NCBI GenBank assembly: GCA_947644475.1
Contig: CANRZQ010000058.1
Coordinates: 1 to 11,897 of the forward strand
From: an uncultured Muribaculaceae bacterium
GTDB lineage: Bacteria; Bacteroidota; Bacteroidia; Bacteroidales; Muribaculaceae
Reading direction: 5' to 3'
Length of the DNA stretch: 11,897 bases
Shown here: piece by piece, positions 1 through 7,034 of the stretch
Numbering within the stretch: the first letter of the stretch is position 1
Layout of the letters: the number at the start of each line of letters is the position of its first letter
Made by a program: the position numbers and the translations under genes
The notes under the pieces: generated by a model
What the model saw: only the letters and a program-made list of their open reading frames with translations
The model's database searches: none
What the model was told of the DNA's origin: nothing

Positions 1-1201
1 CCTTAGTGGTGTCGCTCATCCATGTGAGGTTGTCGATATGCTGGCCAAGGGCTGTCTGCAGATTGGCAACGAGTTTTTCCATGCGTTCTTTCGACGACTC
101 GGGGAAGTATTTCTCTACATAAAGCTGGCCGAGAGCCTCGCCGAGCATGCCGTTGGGCACGGCAAGAGCGCGTTTCCAGCGGGGTTCCTGCTGCTGCACT
201 CCGGAAAGAGCCTGCTCCATGCGGAATTCCGCGAGTTGGAAATCGTCGCTGAGGTAAGAAGCGGCCGATGTGAGATAACCGGATGTCAAGTAGTCGCGGA
301 TAGCCTGTTCGGATTCGCCGGCAAGAATTTTATTTGCCTCGGCAAGGAATGCGGGCTGACCAACAATTACCGAATCAATCTTCTCAATGCCCTGGGCTTT
401 GAAATATGCGCCGAGACCAAGAGCGGGATATTGAGCGTTAAGGTCGGCCATTGCCATGGGATTATATGACCTGATGGGATCGCGGAGTTCCTCACGGCTC
501 ATCTGGGCGGCGGCCAGACGGCGTTCGATTGCAAGAGTGTTGTCGACCATACGGGCGGCATCTGCATCGGAATATCCGGCAAGAGAGGCGAGCGTGTTAA
601 GATATGTCTTGTATGCCTCGAGCACACGCTTCTCATCATCGCCATCGGTGAGATAATAGTCGCGGTCGGGCAGTCCGAGGCCACCTTGCATCACATACAT
701 CACGTTCATAGTGGAGTTCATCATGTCGGCCTCCACCCCGGTGCCGTAGAAACCTGAAAGGCCGGCAAGAGTAGCCATCAGCACAGGGAATTCCTCACGT
801 GAGGCAGCATTAATCTTGGCGAGGTCGGCCTTGACAGGCTCTGCACCCTGAGCGTTGAGCGTGACGGAATCCATGCCCTGGGCATAAATCACGCCTACCT
901 TCTGCGCATTAGAGCCCGGCTCGGCGGTTGCGAGATCGATACCCTCAACAATTCCGAGAACCTGCTTGCGGTTTTCCTCTCCAAGCACCTCGAAAGCACC
1001 GAAACGCGAATATTCACCCGTGAGCGGATGAGCCTTGATCCATCCTCCGCAGGCGTAGTCGTAAAAATCCTGGCCGGGTGCTACCGTCGTGTCAAGATTG
1101 GCCACGTCGATACCTTTCTGAGCAGTCGATGCGCCGGTGCAGTCTGTCATTGCAACAGTGCAAAGCGATGCAGACATTGCCATAAACAAAAGTTTTTTCA
1201 T
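1..1201 (-). CDS. M13 family metallopeptidase (neprilysin/PepO-like), 3' part missing
   Basis: The ATG at 1201-1199 opens a frame that stays open for 400 codons to the left edge, so the stop is outside the window. The protein starts MKKLLFMAMS with a hydrophobic export signal and a Cys at residue 21. About 25 residues later comes the M13 hallmark PGQDFYDYACGGW (about 42-54), followed by the alpha-helical M13 N-terminal domain, with recognisable segments such as LPDRDYYL and MVDNTLAIERRLA. M13 enzymes are zinc endopeptidases that cleave short peptides; family members with an export signal act in the periplasm or at the cell surface. The catalytic HExxH and downstream zinc ligand lie in the missing C-terminal half, so activity cannot be judged here. 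The residue before Cys21 is Asp (MTDC), which is poor for a lipobox, so lipidation is uncertain. The gene starts 16 nt after the ABC-F stop and is probably co-transcribed with it. The family call is firm; the substrate is unknown. Confidence 0.93.
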   Translation of the reverse strand, partial: MKKLLFMAMSASLCTVAMTDCTGASTAQKGIDVANLDTTVAPGQDFYDYACGGWIKAHPLTGEYSRFGAFEVLGEENRKQVLGIVEGIDLATAEPGSNAQKVGVIYAQGMDSVTLNAQGAEPVKADLAKINAASREEFPVLMATLAGLSGFYGTGVEADMMNSTMNVMYVMQGGLGLPDRDYYLTDGDDEKRVLEAYKTYLNTLASLAGYSDADAARMVDNTLAIERRLAAAQMSREELRDPIRSYNPMAMADLNAQYPALGLGAYFKAQGIEKIDSVIVGQPAFLAEANKILAGESEQAIRDYLTSGYLTSAASYLSDDFQLAEFRMEQALSGVQQQEPRWKRALAVPNGMLGEALGQLYVEKYFPESSKERMEKLVANLQTALGQHIDNLTWMSDTTK

Positions 1202-1217
1202 ATTACACTATTTTGAA

Positions 1218-3215
1218 TTAGTTATTCGCTTTGTCGTTCATCTCTTCATATTCCATAGAGGAAAGTTCCCATACGCTCATGGCGTTCTCGAGATTTTTCT
1301 GAGCCTCGGCATGAAGGGCATACAATTCGTCGGACGCCTCACCGGCTGCGAAGCGCGCCTCTATGGACGCTTTCTCCTGTTCAAGGCGAGCGATGTCGGC
1401 CTCGGCCATCTCAACTTTTTTCCGTGCAGCGCGCAAAGCCTTGTCGCGCTCGCGCTGCTCGGCATACGTCAGCGGCTTTGGCTTTGACTCTATATCCGGG
1501 CCGGATGCCTTATGGTCTTTAACATCCTTAGGCTCTTTAACGTCCTTAGCCGTCTTTGAATCCTTGGCGGAAGGCCTGTTGTCTTTGATTTCAAGTTCAC
1601 TGAGGGATGCTATTTTTTTCTTTTCCAGGAATTCATATATTCCGCCAAGGCACTCTTTCACCTCTCCGCCACCAAATTCATACACTTTCTCCACAAGCCC
1701 GTCGAGGAAAGCACGGTCGTGACTTACCACAATAACTGTTCCGTTAAAATCTTTAATGGCCTGTTTGAGAATGTCTTTCGTCTTCATGTCGAGGTGGTTG
1801 GTGGGCTCGTCGAGAATGAGAAGGTTGACCGGTTCAAGCAATAGTTTTATCATTGCAAGGCGAGTCTTCTCTCCTCCCGACAGCACCTTCACTTTTTTGT
1901 CGGAAGCCTCGCCGCCGAACATAAACGCCCCAAGAATGTCGCGGATTTTCAGACGTATGTCGCCGACGGCCACACGGTCGATGGTGTCGAACACGGTTAT
2001 CTCCTGGTCGAGCAGTTGCGCCTGGTTTTGAGCAAAATAGCCGATTTTTACGTTATGGCCGATTTTTAGCGAGCCGGTGAACGGAATCTCGCCCATGATA
2101 CATTTTACGAGCGTTGACTTACCCTCGCCGTTCTTTCCCACAAAAGCCACTTTTTCTCCACGCTTGATTGTGAAAGTGGCATGGTCGAACACTTGATGCT
2201 CACCATAGGCCTTGCCTACATTGTCGGCTATCACAGGATAGTCGCCGGAGCGGGGCGCAGGTGGAAATTTCAGGTTGAGGCGTGAATTGTCGACCTCGTC
2301 AACCTCTATCAATTCAATTTTAGCCAACTGCTTCACCCTGCTCTGAACAGAGGACGACTTCGACGGCTTATAACGAAAACGCTCGATAAAATCCTGTGTC
2401 TCGCGGATTTCCTTCTGCTGGTTTTCATAGGCACGGCGTTGCTGCTCGATGCGCTCACGCCGCAACTCCACAAAATGCGAATAGTTTACGCTGTAATCAT
2501 AAATCTTTCCGCAAGAAATTTCTATGGTGCGCGACGTCACATTATCGATAAAAGCGCGGTCGTGGCTCACAAGCACCACGGCCTTTGCCTTTTGCATCAG
2601 GAATTGCTCGAGCCATTGAATCGACTCGATGTCGAGGTGGTTGGTAGGCTCGTCGAGAAGAAGCACATCGGGATGTGTAAGCAGGAGTTTGGCCAACTCT
2701 ACGCGCATGCGCCATCCCCCGGAAAATTCCGAGGTCGGACGGTCGAAATCCGTTCGCAAGAATCCAAGGCCGAGCAACGTCCGTTCCATCTCGGCACGAT
2801 TGTTGTCGGCCGATTCCATGGCAAGCCGCTCGGTAAGGGCTGTCATGCGGTCGATAAGTTTATGGTAGTCCTCCGAATCATAATCCGTACGCTCGGCAAG
2901 TTCGGCATTGTATTGGTCGAGCTGAGCCTGCATTTCGTCGATATGGCTGAACGCAAGCGCTGTTTCCTCTATAAGCGTTCGCTCATCTGCTAGCACCATC
3001 TGCTGCGGCAGGTAGCCTACGGTTATTCCGGCCGGGACAGCCACCGACCCGGATGTCGGTTTCTGGAGACCGGCAATAATTTTCAGCATCGTTGATTTCC
3101 CCGCGCCATTCTTACCCACAAGGGCTATCTTGTCGCGCGGGTTTATCACATAATTTATATTGTCGAACAGCGACTTTGCGCTGAATTCGACAGTGAGATT
3201 GTTGATTGAAATCAT
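1218..3215 (-). CDS. ABC-F family ATPase (ribosome-associated, Uup/EttA-like)
   Basis: This is a soluble protein of 665 residues with two ATP-binding cassettes and no membrane segments, the ABC-F layout. Cassette 1 has Walker A GKNGAGKST (34-42), signature FSGGW (164-168), Walker B LLLDEPTNHLD (185-195) and switch SHDR (217-220). Cassette 2 has Walker A GKNGEGKST (360-368), signature LSGGE (445-449) and LLILDEPTNHLD (465-476). Between them (about 250-305) lies the charged helical ABC_tran_Xtn linker with SKSSSVQSRVKQL, the part that reaches the ribosomal P/E-site region in studied ABC-F proteins. After cassette 2 there is a low-complexity Lys/Asp stretch (about 545-580) and a C-terminal coiled coil (about 582-660), as in Uup-type proteins. 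ABC-F proteins modulate translation, rescue stalled ribosomes or give resistance to ribosome-targeting antibiotics. Nothing here points clearly to resistance, and a housekeeping role is likelier. The gene has its own promoter just upstream. Confidence 0.95.
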   Translation of the reverse strand: MISINNLTVEFSAKSLFDNINYVINPRDKIALVGKNGAGKSTMLKIIAGLQKPTSGSVAVPAGITVGYLPQQMVLADERTLIEETALAFSHIDEMQAQLDQYNAELAERTDYDSEDYHKLIDRMTALTERLAMESADNNRAEMERTLLGLGFLRTDFDRPTSEFSGGWRMRVELAKLLLTHPDVLLLDEPTNHLDIESIQWLEQFLMQKAKAVVLVSHDRAFIDNVTSRTIEISCGKIYDYSVNYSHFVELRRERIEQQRRAYENQQKEIRETQDFIERFRYKPSKSSSVQSRVKQLAKIELIEVDEVDNSRLNLKFPPAPRSGDYPVIADNVGKAYGEHQVFDHATFTIKRGEKVAFVGKNGEGKSTLVKCIMGEIPFTGSLKIGHNVKIGYFAQNQAQLLDQEITVFDTIDRVAVGDIRLKIRDILGAFMFGGEASDKKVKVLSGGEKTRLAMIKLLLEPVNLLILDEPTNHLDMKTKDILKQAIKDFNGTVIVVSHDRAFLDGLVEKVYEFGGGEVKECLGGIYEFLEKKKIASLSELEIKDNRPSAKDSKTAKDVKEPKDVKDHKASGPDIESKPKPLTYAEQRERDKALRAARKKVEMAEADIARLEQEKASIEARFAAGEASDELYALHAEAQKNLENAMSVWELSSMEYEEMNDKANN
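1516..1569 (-). repeat. 18-bp tandem repeat inside the ABC-F gene
   Basis: Three imperfect 18-bp units lie head to tail (1516-1533, 1534-1551, 1552-1569). The first two differ at only two positions; the third is more diverged. They encode hexapeptide units of the form xKDxKx in the Lys/Asp-rich segment between the second ATPase cassette and the C-terminal coiled coil. Because the unit is a multiple of three, gain or loss of a unit would keep the frame. Confidence 0.8.
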
Positions 3216-3223
3216 TTCAACGA

Positions 3224-3254
3224 CAAAGGTAAGAAAAAAAATGTATCATTCAAA
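3224..3254 (-). promoter_or_regulatory. Bacteroidota-type promoter for the ABC-F gene
   Basis: Read on the minus strand, TTTG (3254-3251) is followed after exactly 19 nt by TACCTTTG (3231-3224). This matches the Bacteroidota sigma-70 consensus TTTG-N19-21-TAnnTTTG. The -33 element lies around the stop codon of the preceding 93-residue gene. The -7 element ends 8 nt before the ABC-F ATG, so the transcript should begin only a few nucleotides before the start codon. It implies that ABC-F and the M13 peptidase gene can be expressed apart from the upstream cluster. Confidence 0.75.
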
Positions 3255-3527
3255 CCGCAATGGCACGAAATTCTGTAACGGAATCTCGTCGTACCATATG
3301 TCGAGACCGCGGAATACGGCCGGCACTGTCAGCACATCGAGGGCATCCCAACGTGGACGCCCGTAATCGTATGACCTGCCGGACAATTCGAGCCTGTTGC
3401 GGACATAATCGAATTCATAGAATCCCCCACCAAGGCAATCTTCTCCGCCTTGAAGCAATTCCCGGTGCAAATTGACATCGCCATAACGGAAATATCCGGC
3501 AGACGTTATTATGAATTTTTGCGCCAT
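3246..3527 (-). CDS. Conserved hypothetical protein, 93 residues
   Basis: The ATG (3527-3525) directly abuts the TAG stop of the Maf gene (3530-3528) with no gap, so the two are almost surely translated from the same message and may be coupled. The protein is soluble, with no signal peptide or membrane helix. It is rich in Gly, Tyr and Asp, for example SAGYFRYGDVNLHRELL near the N-terminus, then GGGFYEFDY and SYDYGRPRWD, suggesting a small compact beta-rich fold. I recall similar proteins in other Bacteroidales but no functional assignment. The acidic and aromatic composition and the position after maf give no specific role. Its 3' end contains the -33 element of the next promoter. Confidence 0.8.
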   Translation of the reverse strand: MAQKFIITSAGYFRYGDVNLHRELLQGGEDCLGGGFYEFDYVRNRLELSGRSYDYGRPRWDALDVLTVPAVFRGLDIWYDEIPLQNFVPLRFE

Positions 3528-4148
3528 CTAAACTTTGAATTCACGCAACCTGCGGTATAAGGTGTGCAAAGGCAGCCCCATAACATTGTAGAAACATCCT
3601 TGTATGCCCTGAATGGCGACGCAGCCTATCCATTCCTGAATACCATACGCGCCGGCCTTGTCCAATGGCCGGAAATTTTCGACATAAAGTTCTATCTCCC
3701 TGTCGGATATATTTCCGAAGGTAACCTCAGTGGTCTCAGAGAACGTCTCTGCCGCATGAACGGAGGTAAGCGTGACTCCGGTCACAACCTTATGCGTATG
3801 CCCCATCAATGACCGAAGCATTTCCACGGCATGGCTCTCGCCGGCGGGCTTCCCAAGTATGTGCCCGTCGCTTATCACCACTGTATCGGCCGTAATCATC
3901 ACTTCATTCTCAACAAGCTGAGAACGATATGCATCGGCCTTCAACCGTGACAGATATGGAGCGACCTCCACATTGGCCAAAGCGGCCGGATACGACTCGT
4001 CGACATCGTGCATTTCGGCCAAGTCATAATCGGGGACAATCATGCGCAGCAATTCGCGGCGGCGTGGCGAATTCGACGCCAGCAACACGCGTGCATCAGT
4101 AGGCGCAAGGCCGCCACACATTGTCAATAGATTGTCGTTAACATTCAT
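3528..4148 (-). CDS. maf: Maf family nucleoside triphosphate pyrophosphatase
   Basis: At 206 residues this is close to the family's usual 190-200. Maf motifs are present in order: LLASNSPRRRELL (22-34), DVDESYP (48-54), TADTVV with a likely catalytic Asp88 (86-91), GKP (99-101) and KAGAYGIQ (164-171). Maf proteins hydrolyse non-canonical or excess nucleoside triphosphates to the monophosphate plus PPi. The KAGAYGIQ version resembles the YhdE (dTTP/UTP) group more than the YceF (m7GTP) group, which is an inference from motif shape. It lies 7 nt after the KdsC-like gene and directly before the 93-residue gene. The first nine residues precede the conserved core, and an internal Met at residue 10 (4121) could be the real start. 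It is a cytoplasmic enzyme. Confidence 0.95.
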   Translation of the reverse strand: MNVNDNLLTMCGGLAPTDARVLLASNSPRRRELLRMIVPDYDLAEMHDVDESYPAALANVEVAPYLSRLKADAYRSQLVENEVMITADTVVISDGHILGKPAGESHAVEMLRSLMGHTHKVVTGVTLTSVHAAETFSETTEVTFGNISDREIELYVENFRPLDKAGAYGIQEWIGCVAIQGIQGCFYNVMGLPLHTLYRRLREFKV

Positions 4149-4155
4149 ATCTTTA

Positions 4156-4677
4156 CTATCCGAACGCCCGGTCGTGTGTCATCCACAAGCCTCGGGCTTT
4201 TAGTATTTCCTCAAGCAATTCACGGGCGACACCATATCCTCCGTCGGCCTTGGTGACAAAGCATGCAATCATTTTTACGTCGGCCGCGGCATCGGCAGGA
4301 GCCACGGGCAACCCGACAGTCTGCATCGGCCTCACATCGGGAATATCGTCGCCGACATATGCCACCTCGTGAGCCGACAATCCGCGCCTACGCATCCAAT
4401 CTTCAAGAATAGGCAACTTCTCAGAGGCTTTCAAATATATATCCTGCACGCCAAGCGCACGATAGCGCGTGGCGATAGCCTCGGAGTCAGCACCTGTTAT
4501 TATTGCAATGTTAAGCCCCATCTTCACGGCCAGCTGTATCGCATAGCCATCCTTTATATTGACCATGCGCCGGGGCACGCCGTCGGAGCCCATCGGCACA
4601 GTCGAGGGCGAGAGCACTCCGTCGACATCAAAAGCGATTCCACGAAGGGCTGTCAAGTCGTAATCTATTCTACTCAT
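4156..4677 (-). CDS. kdsC: KdsC-type HAD phosphatase (Kdo 8-phosphate phosphatase family)
   Basis: This is a small 173-residue HAD hydrolase without a cap domain (C0 type), the length of KdsC. The nucleophile motif is FDVDGVLS (Asp17 and Asp19), motif II is IITG (59-62), the conserved Lys is in SEKLP (Lys87), and motif III is VGDDIPD (Asp110/Asp111). The C-terminal GGYGVARE (146-153) corresponds to the KdsC tail that closes over the neighbouring active site in the tetramer. KdsC removes phosphate from Kdo 8-phosphate in the lipopolysaccharide inner-core sugar pathway. Close paralogues act on other sugar phosphates, so the exact substrate is inferred. Its ATG overlaps the end of the DUF2520 gene by 8 nt, indicating translational coupling. 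Confidence 0.92.
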   Translation of the reverse strand: MSRIDYDLTALRGIAFDVDGVLSPSTVPMGSDGVPRRMVNIKDGYAIQLAVKMGLNIAIITGADSEAIATRYRALGVQDIYLKASEKLPILEDWMRRRGLSAHEVAYVGDDIPDVRPMQTVGLPVAPADAAADVKMIACFVTKADGGYGVARELLEEILKARGLWMTHDRAFG

Positions 4678-5446
4678 TGTCGCTATGGTTTGCGATAATC
4701 CCTTGGGAGAGAATATCGTATATTTTACTCAAATCCTGAGGCAACTTTGCGCTCTGGGCACTCATCACCCCATAGTCGTGCCGGCGGGCCGGGCCTGTCT
4801 GCGCTGCCCGCGGACCAAGAGTCATGGCCTTATCGAGAGTCACTTCAAGCAAAGGACGCATCACCTCGAGCGTCAGACCGGCATCTGCGAGAATCCTGTC
4901 GGCACAGCCCCACATGTAATTGGAAAAATTACAGGCGAATACAGCCGCCAGGTGCAACACCGACCTTCTGTCGGAATCAGCAAACTCAACCGATTTTGAA
5001 ACAGTGCGGGCCAATTCAGCCAATTCTTCCGCACAGGCCGGTGTGTTTCCTTCGATAAAAAAAGGGACTCGCTCCACTTCTACCGTGGCCTCACGCGAGA
5101 AAGTCTGCAATGGATAAAACACGCCCACCCGAGCCGACGCTCCTTCAAGCGCGCCCATCGGCACGCTCCCTGATGTATGGGCGACGACCCCGGATACACG
5201 AGGCATAGCCTCCGCTACCGCGCCGACAGCGTCGTCGTTAACCGACACGATATAGAAATCGGCGTCAGGCTCAATTTCCGATATATCAGCACACGGACGT
5301 GCGCCTCGGGTAAGTGCCGATACTCTTGACGCGCTTTCAATCGAACGGGCCACAACTTGCACCACATCATTCTCACGGTCAAGAGCCGGAGCAAGATGTG
5401 TCGCTACATTCCCCGAACCGACAATTACTATTCGCCGGCGTCCCAT
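4670..5446 (-). CDS. Rossmann-like and DUF2520 domain-containing protein
   Basis: The N-terminus IVIVGSGNVATHLAPAL is a classic dinucleotide-binding beta-alpha-beta with GxGxxA. It is followed by conserved SVNDDAV and VVAHTSGSVPM segments and then the helical DUF2520 domain with VFYPLQTFS and LAAVFACNFSNYMW. The architecture resembles F420-dependent or ketopantoate-type reductases, but the family's reaction is not established to my knowledge. I choose the ATG at 5446 (258 residues), which places the Rossmann strand right at the N-terminus and limits overlap with the nitroreductase gene to 19 nt. An ATG 24 nt further upstream (5470) is also in frame. It is coupled to the next gene, which begins inside its last codons. 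This DUF2520-KdsC-Maf order is, as I recall, common in Bacteroidales. Confidence 0.88.
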   Translation of the reverse strand: MGRRRIVIVGSGNVATHLAPALDRENDVVQVVARSIESASRVSALTRGARPCADISEIEPDADFYIVSVNDDAVGAVAEAMPRVSGVVAHTSGSVPMGALEGASARVGVFYPLQTFSREATVEVERVPFFIEGNTPACAEELAELARTVSKSVEFADSDRRSVLHLAAVFACNFSNYMWGCADRILADAGLTLEVMRPLLEVTLDKAMTLGPRAAQTGPARRHDYGVMSAQSAKLPQDLSKIYDILSQGIIANHSDNE

Positions 5447-5967
5447 TTGCCTATGTGCACCTTTTCCCAAAGCAATTTCGACGGGTCGACCTCACGACGC
5501 TCTTCGTCGGGAATCCCGAATGTGAGCACCGTAACGATTGATTGAGTATAAGGTATGCCGAGCAGGTCGTGAATCATATTTTCCGAGGGCTCATCGTCCG
5601 CTCCAAAACGGTTGCGTACCTGTATCCAGCATGAACCTACGCCGAGAGCGGCCGCCTGCAACTGCATATAAGCCGCCGCCACCGACGCGTCCTCCACAAA
5701 GACATCGCTTTTGGCCGGATCTGCGCTTACAACCACAGCAAATGCCGCACCGGCAATAGGACGCGCCCCCGCAGGCTTGCATTTCGACATAGCCTCGAGC
5801 ATCTCGCGGTCTTCCACAACAGTAAACTGCCAAGGACGTGCGCTTTTCGACGACGGAGCCAGCAAACCGGCTTCAAGTATCTGCTTTACGACTTCCGGCG
5901 CCACGGCCTCATCTTTATATCTGCGGATGCTGTGACGGCGAAAAAATAATTTGTTCAATGATTCCAT
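5428..5967 (-). CDS. Nitroreductase family protein (FMN-dependent)
   Basis: With the ATG at 5967 the protein has 179 residues, the normal length for a small nitroreductase. FMN-contacting motifs are visible: FRRHSIRRYKDE (9-20), the LAPSSKSARPWQF segment (36-48), and the helix from about 93 leading into ALGVGSCWIQVRNR (107-120). These enzymes use NAD(P)H to reduce nitro compounds, quinones or flavins; the natural substrate is unknown here. The frame stays open a further 198 nt upstream, but that extension lies inside the HU-SPOR gene and has no family similarity. The chosen start sits 4 nt after that gene's stop, fitting an operon. It overlaps the following DUF2520 gene by 19 nt. Confidence 0.93.
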   Translation of the reverse strand: MESLNKLFFRRHSIRRYKDEAVAPEVVKQILEAGLLAPSSKSARPWQFTVVEDREMLEAMSKCKPAGARPIAGAAFAVVVSADPAKSDVFVEDASVAAAYMQLQAAALGVGSCWIQVRNRFGADDEPSENMIHDLLGIPYTQSIVTVLTFGIPDEERREVDPSKLLWEKVHIGKWDAGE

Positions 5968-5971
5968 ATGC

Positions 5972-6919
5972 TTATCGACGGCATATCCAAGCCCCGGGAT
6001 AGTTTGCCGCGATTTCACTCTGCCCGGCTGTCGCTTCCTGCATAGAAGCATAAGCCGCGGCATATACGCGATAGCGTCCATCCTTTTCGAGGATGCCGAA
6101 TTTAGGGTTATTATAGTGTTTGAGGAATGACTGGGCGTCTGCCTCTGTGGTATGCGAGGACACAACCACGCAGTATTTTCCGCCGGCTATAACCCTGGAC
6201 ATTACACGGTACGATGTATCGACATCTATATAAAGAGGCGCGCTCTGCTTCGCCATAATCAAGGGGCGTTGCTGCCGGGGCTGCGGAAGCACCTTCTCCG
6301 CATCCACTCGCTCTATCGAAGGAGCGAGCGAAGCCAGGGCGGCGTCATCAACTTTAAGGGGCGTCATTGCCGCAAAGCACACTGCGACAAGCACGGCAAC
6401 AGAGGCCGCCACCGACGCTATCTTGCGCCAGCGTCCTGCGCCTTGCCGTCCAACTTCCGCAACAGCCACTTCTGCGACAACAGCCTTCACGCGTTCCGAC
6501 AGCGGAACAGCCTCCACGTCATGCAAAAAAGAGGTGGCAACGCTTACATCAGAAGCGGCATAAGGCTCGAACACAGTGGCATCGGCCGATGAATCGAACC
6601 TGAGCACGCCAAGACGGCCAAGGGAAACCGCCCCCTGGCTTCTCAACTGATGACGCATGGCGTCAATCTCAGCATCGACAATAGCGCGAGCCCGATCATA
6701 ATCGATACGCTGAGAACGGGCTACCGACCACACAAGTTCTCCATCGCTGTGCTCAATAGAGGCATTAAAAGAGAACACCCTTGAAGGAGCGACCATACGA
6801 CGGGAAGCCTCATCGTAATGAGCGCTCTCATACCTGGCCAACAAAGCACCGACTGTGGGAATAATCACACAGTCGCGTCTGGAAGCAAGGAACTCTATAT
6901 GTCGTACAATCGTATTCAC
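5972..6919 (-). CDS. HU-domain and SPOR-domain membrane protein
   Basis: The 315 residues fall into three parts. The N-terminus (about 1-135) resembles the paired CCDC81-like prokaryotic HU domains of Bacteroidota, with SRRDCVIIPTVGALLARY and a second unit around GAVSLGRLGVLRF. A single hydrophobic helix follows (about 167-185, IASVAASVAVLVAVCFAAM). The C-terminus (about 245-315) is a SPOR domain with YCVVVSSHTTEADAQSFL, GRYRVYAAAY and a final NYPGAWICRR. SPOR domains bind denuded septal peptidoglycan, so the expected topology is HU part in the cytoplasm and SPOR in the periplasm; a link to division or envelope upkeep is inferred. The start codon is GTG (6919-6917), and no ATG exists near enough to keep the first HU unit. 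It is first in the minus-strand operon and has a promoter almost touching the start. Confidence 0.9.
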   Translation of the reverse strand: MNTIVRHIEFLASRRDCVIIPTVGALLARYESAHYDEASRRMVAPSRVFSFNASIEHSDGELVWSVARSQRIDYDRARAIVDAEIDAMRHQLRSQGAVSLGRLGVLRFDSSADATVFEPYAASDVSVATSFLHDVEAVPLSERVKAVVAEVAVAEVGRQGAGRWRKIASVAASVAVLVAVCFAAMTPLKVDDAALASLAPSIERVDAEKVLPQPRQQRPLIMAKQSAPLYIDVDTSYRVMSRVIAGGKYCVVVSSHTTEADAQSFLKHYNNPKFGILEKDGRYRVYAAAYASMQEATAGQSEIAANYPGAWICRR

Positions 6920-6923
6920 GATG

Positions 6924-6954
6924 CAAAATTACATCTTTTTTTCCAAACGGCAAA
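6924..6954 (-). promoter_or_regulatory. Bacteroidota-type promoter of the minus-strand operon
   Basis: On the minus strand TTTG (6954-6951) is separated by 19 nt from TAATTTTG (6931-6924), a full match to TTTG-N19-TAnnTTTG. Only 4 nt separate the -7 element from the GTG start at 6919, so transcription should begin at or next to the start codon and leave no room for a ribosome-binding leader. It drives the HU-SPOR gene and probably the genes down to 3246. Confidence 0.75.
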
Positions 6955-7022
6955 AATATATTTAACCGAAGTTATAAACATTTTTTAAACTCTTTTATTC
7001 GCCTCTTAACATTTTTATGACG

Positions 7023-7030
7023 TAACTTTG
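7023..7030 (+). promoter_or_regulatory. -7 element for the TPR lipoprotein gene
   Basis: TAACTTTG matches the Bacteroidota -7 consensus TAnnTTTG and ends exactly 4 nt before the ATG at 7035, the same spacing as the divergent promoter on the other strand. No clean TTTG lies 19-21 nt upstream; the best nearby sequence is a T-rich stretch around 6993-6999. With this spacing the transcript would be leaderless or nearly so. Confidence 0.6.
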
Positions 7031-7034
7031 CGCC

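Noticed and set aside
1139..1201. Lipoprotein signal for the M13 peptidase
   Set aside because: Cys21 is preceded by Met-Thr-Asp; Asp at -1 is unfavourable for signal peptidase II, so I only call an export signal.
2439..2993. 184-codon open frame on the plus strand antisense to the ABC-F gene
   Set aside because: The opposite strand encodes well-conserved ABC-F sequence across the same stretch; the antisense frame has no domain and no promoter.
5968..6165. 66-codon N-terminal extension of the nitroreductase
   Set aside because: It lies wholly inside the HU-SPOR gene, has no nitroreductase similarity, and the ATG at 5967 gives the normal family length right after the upstream stop.
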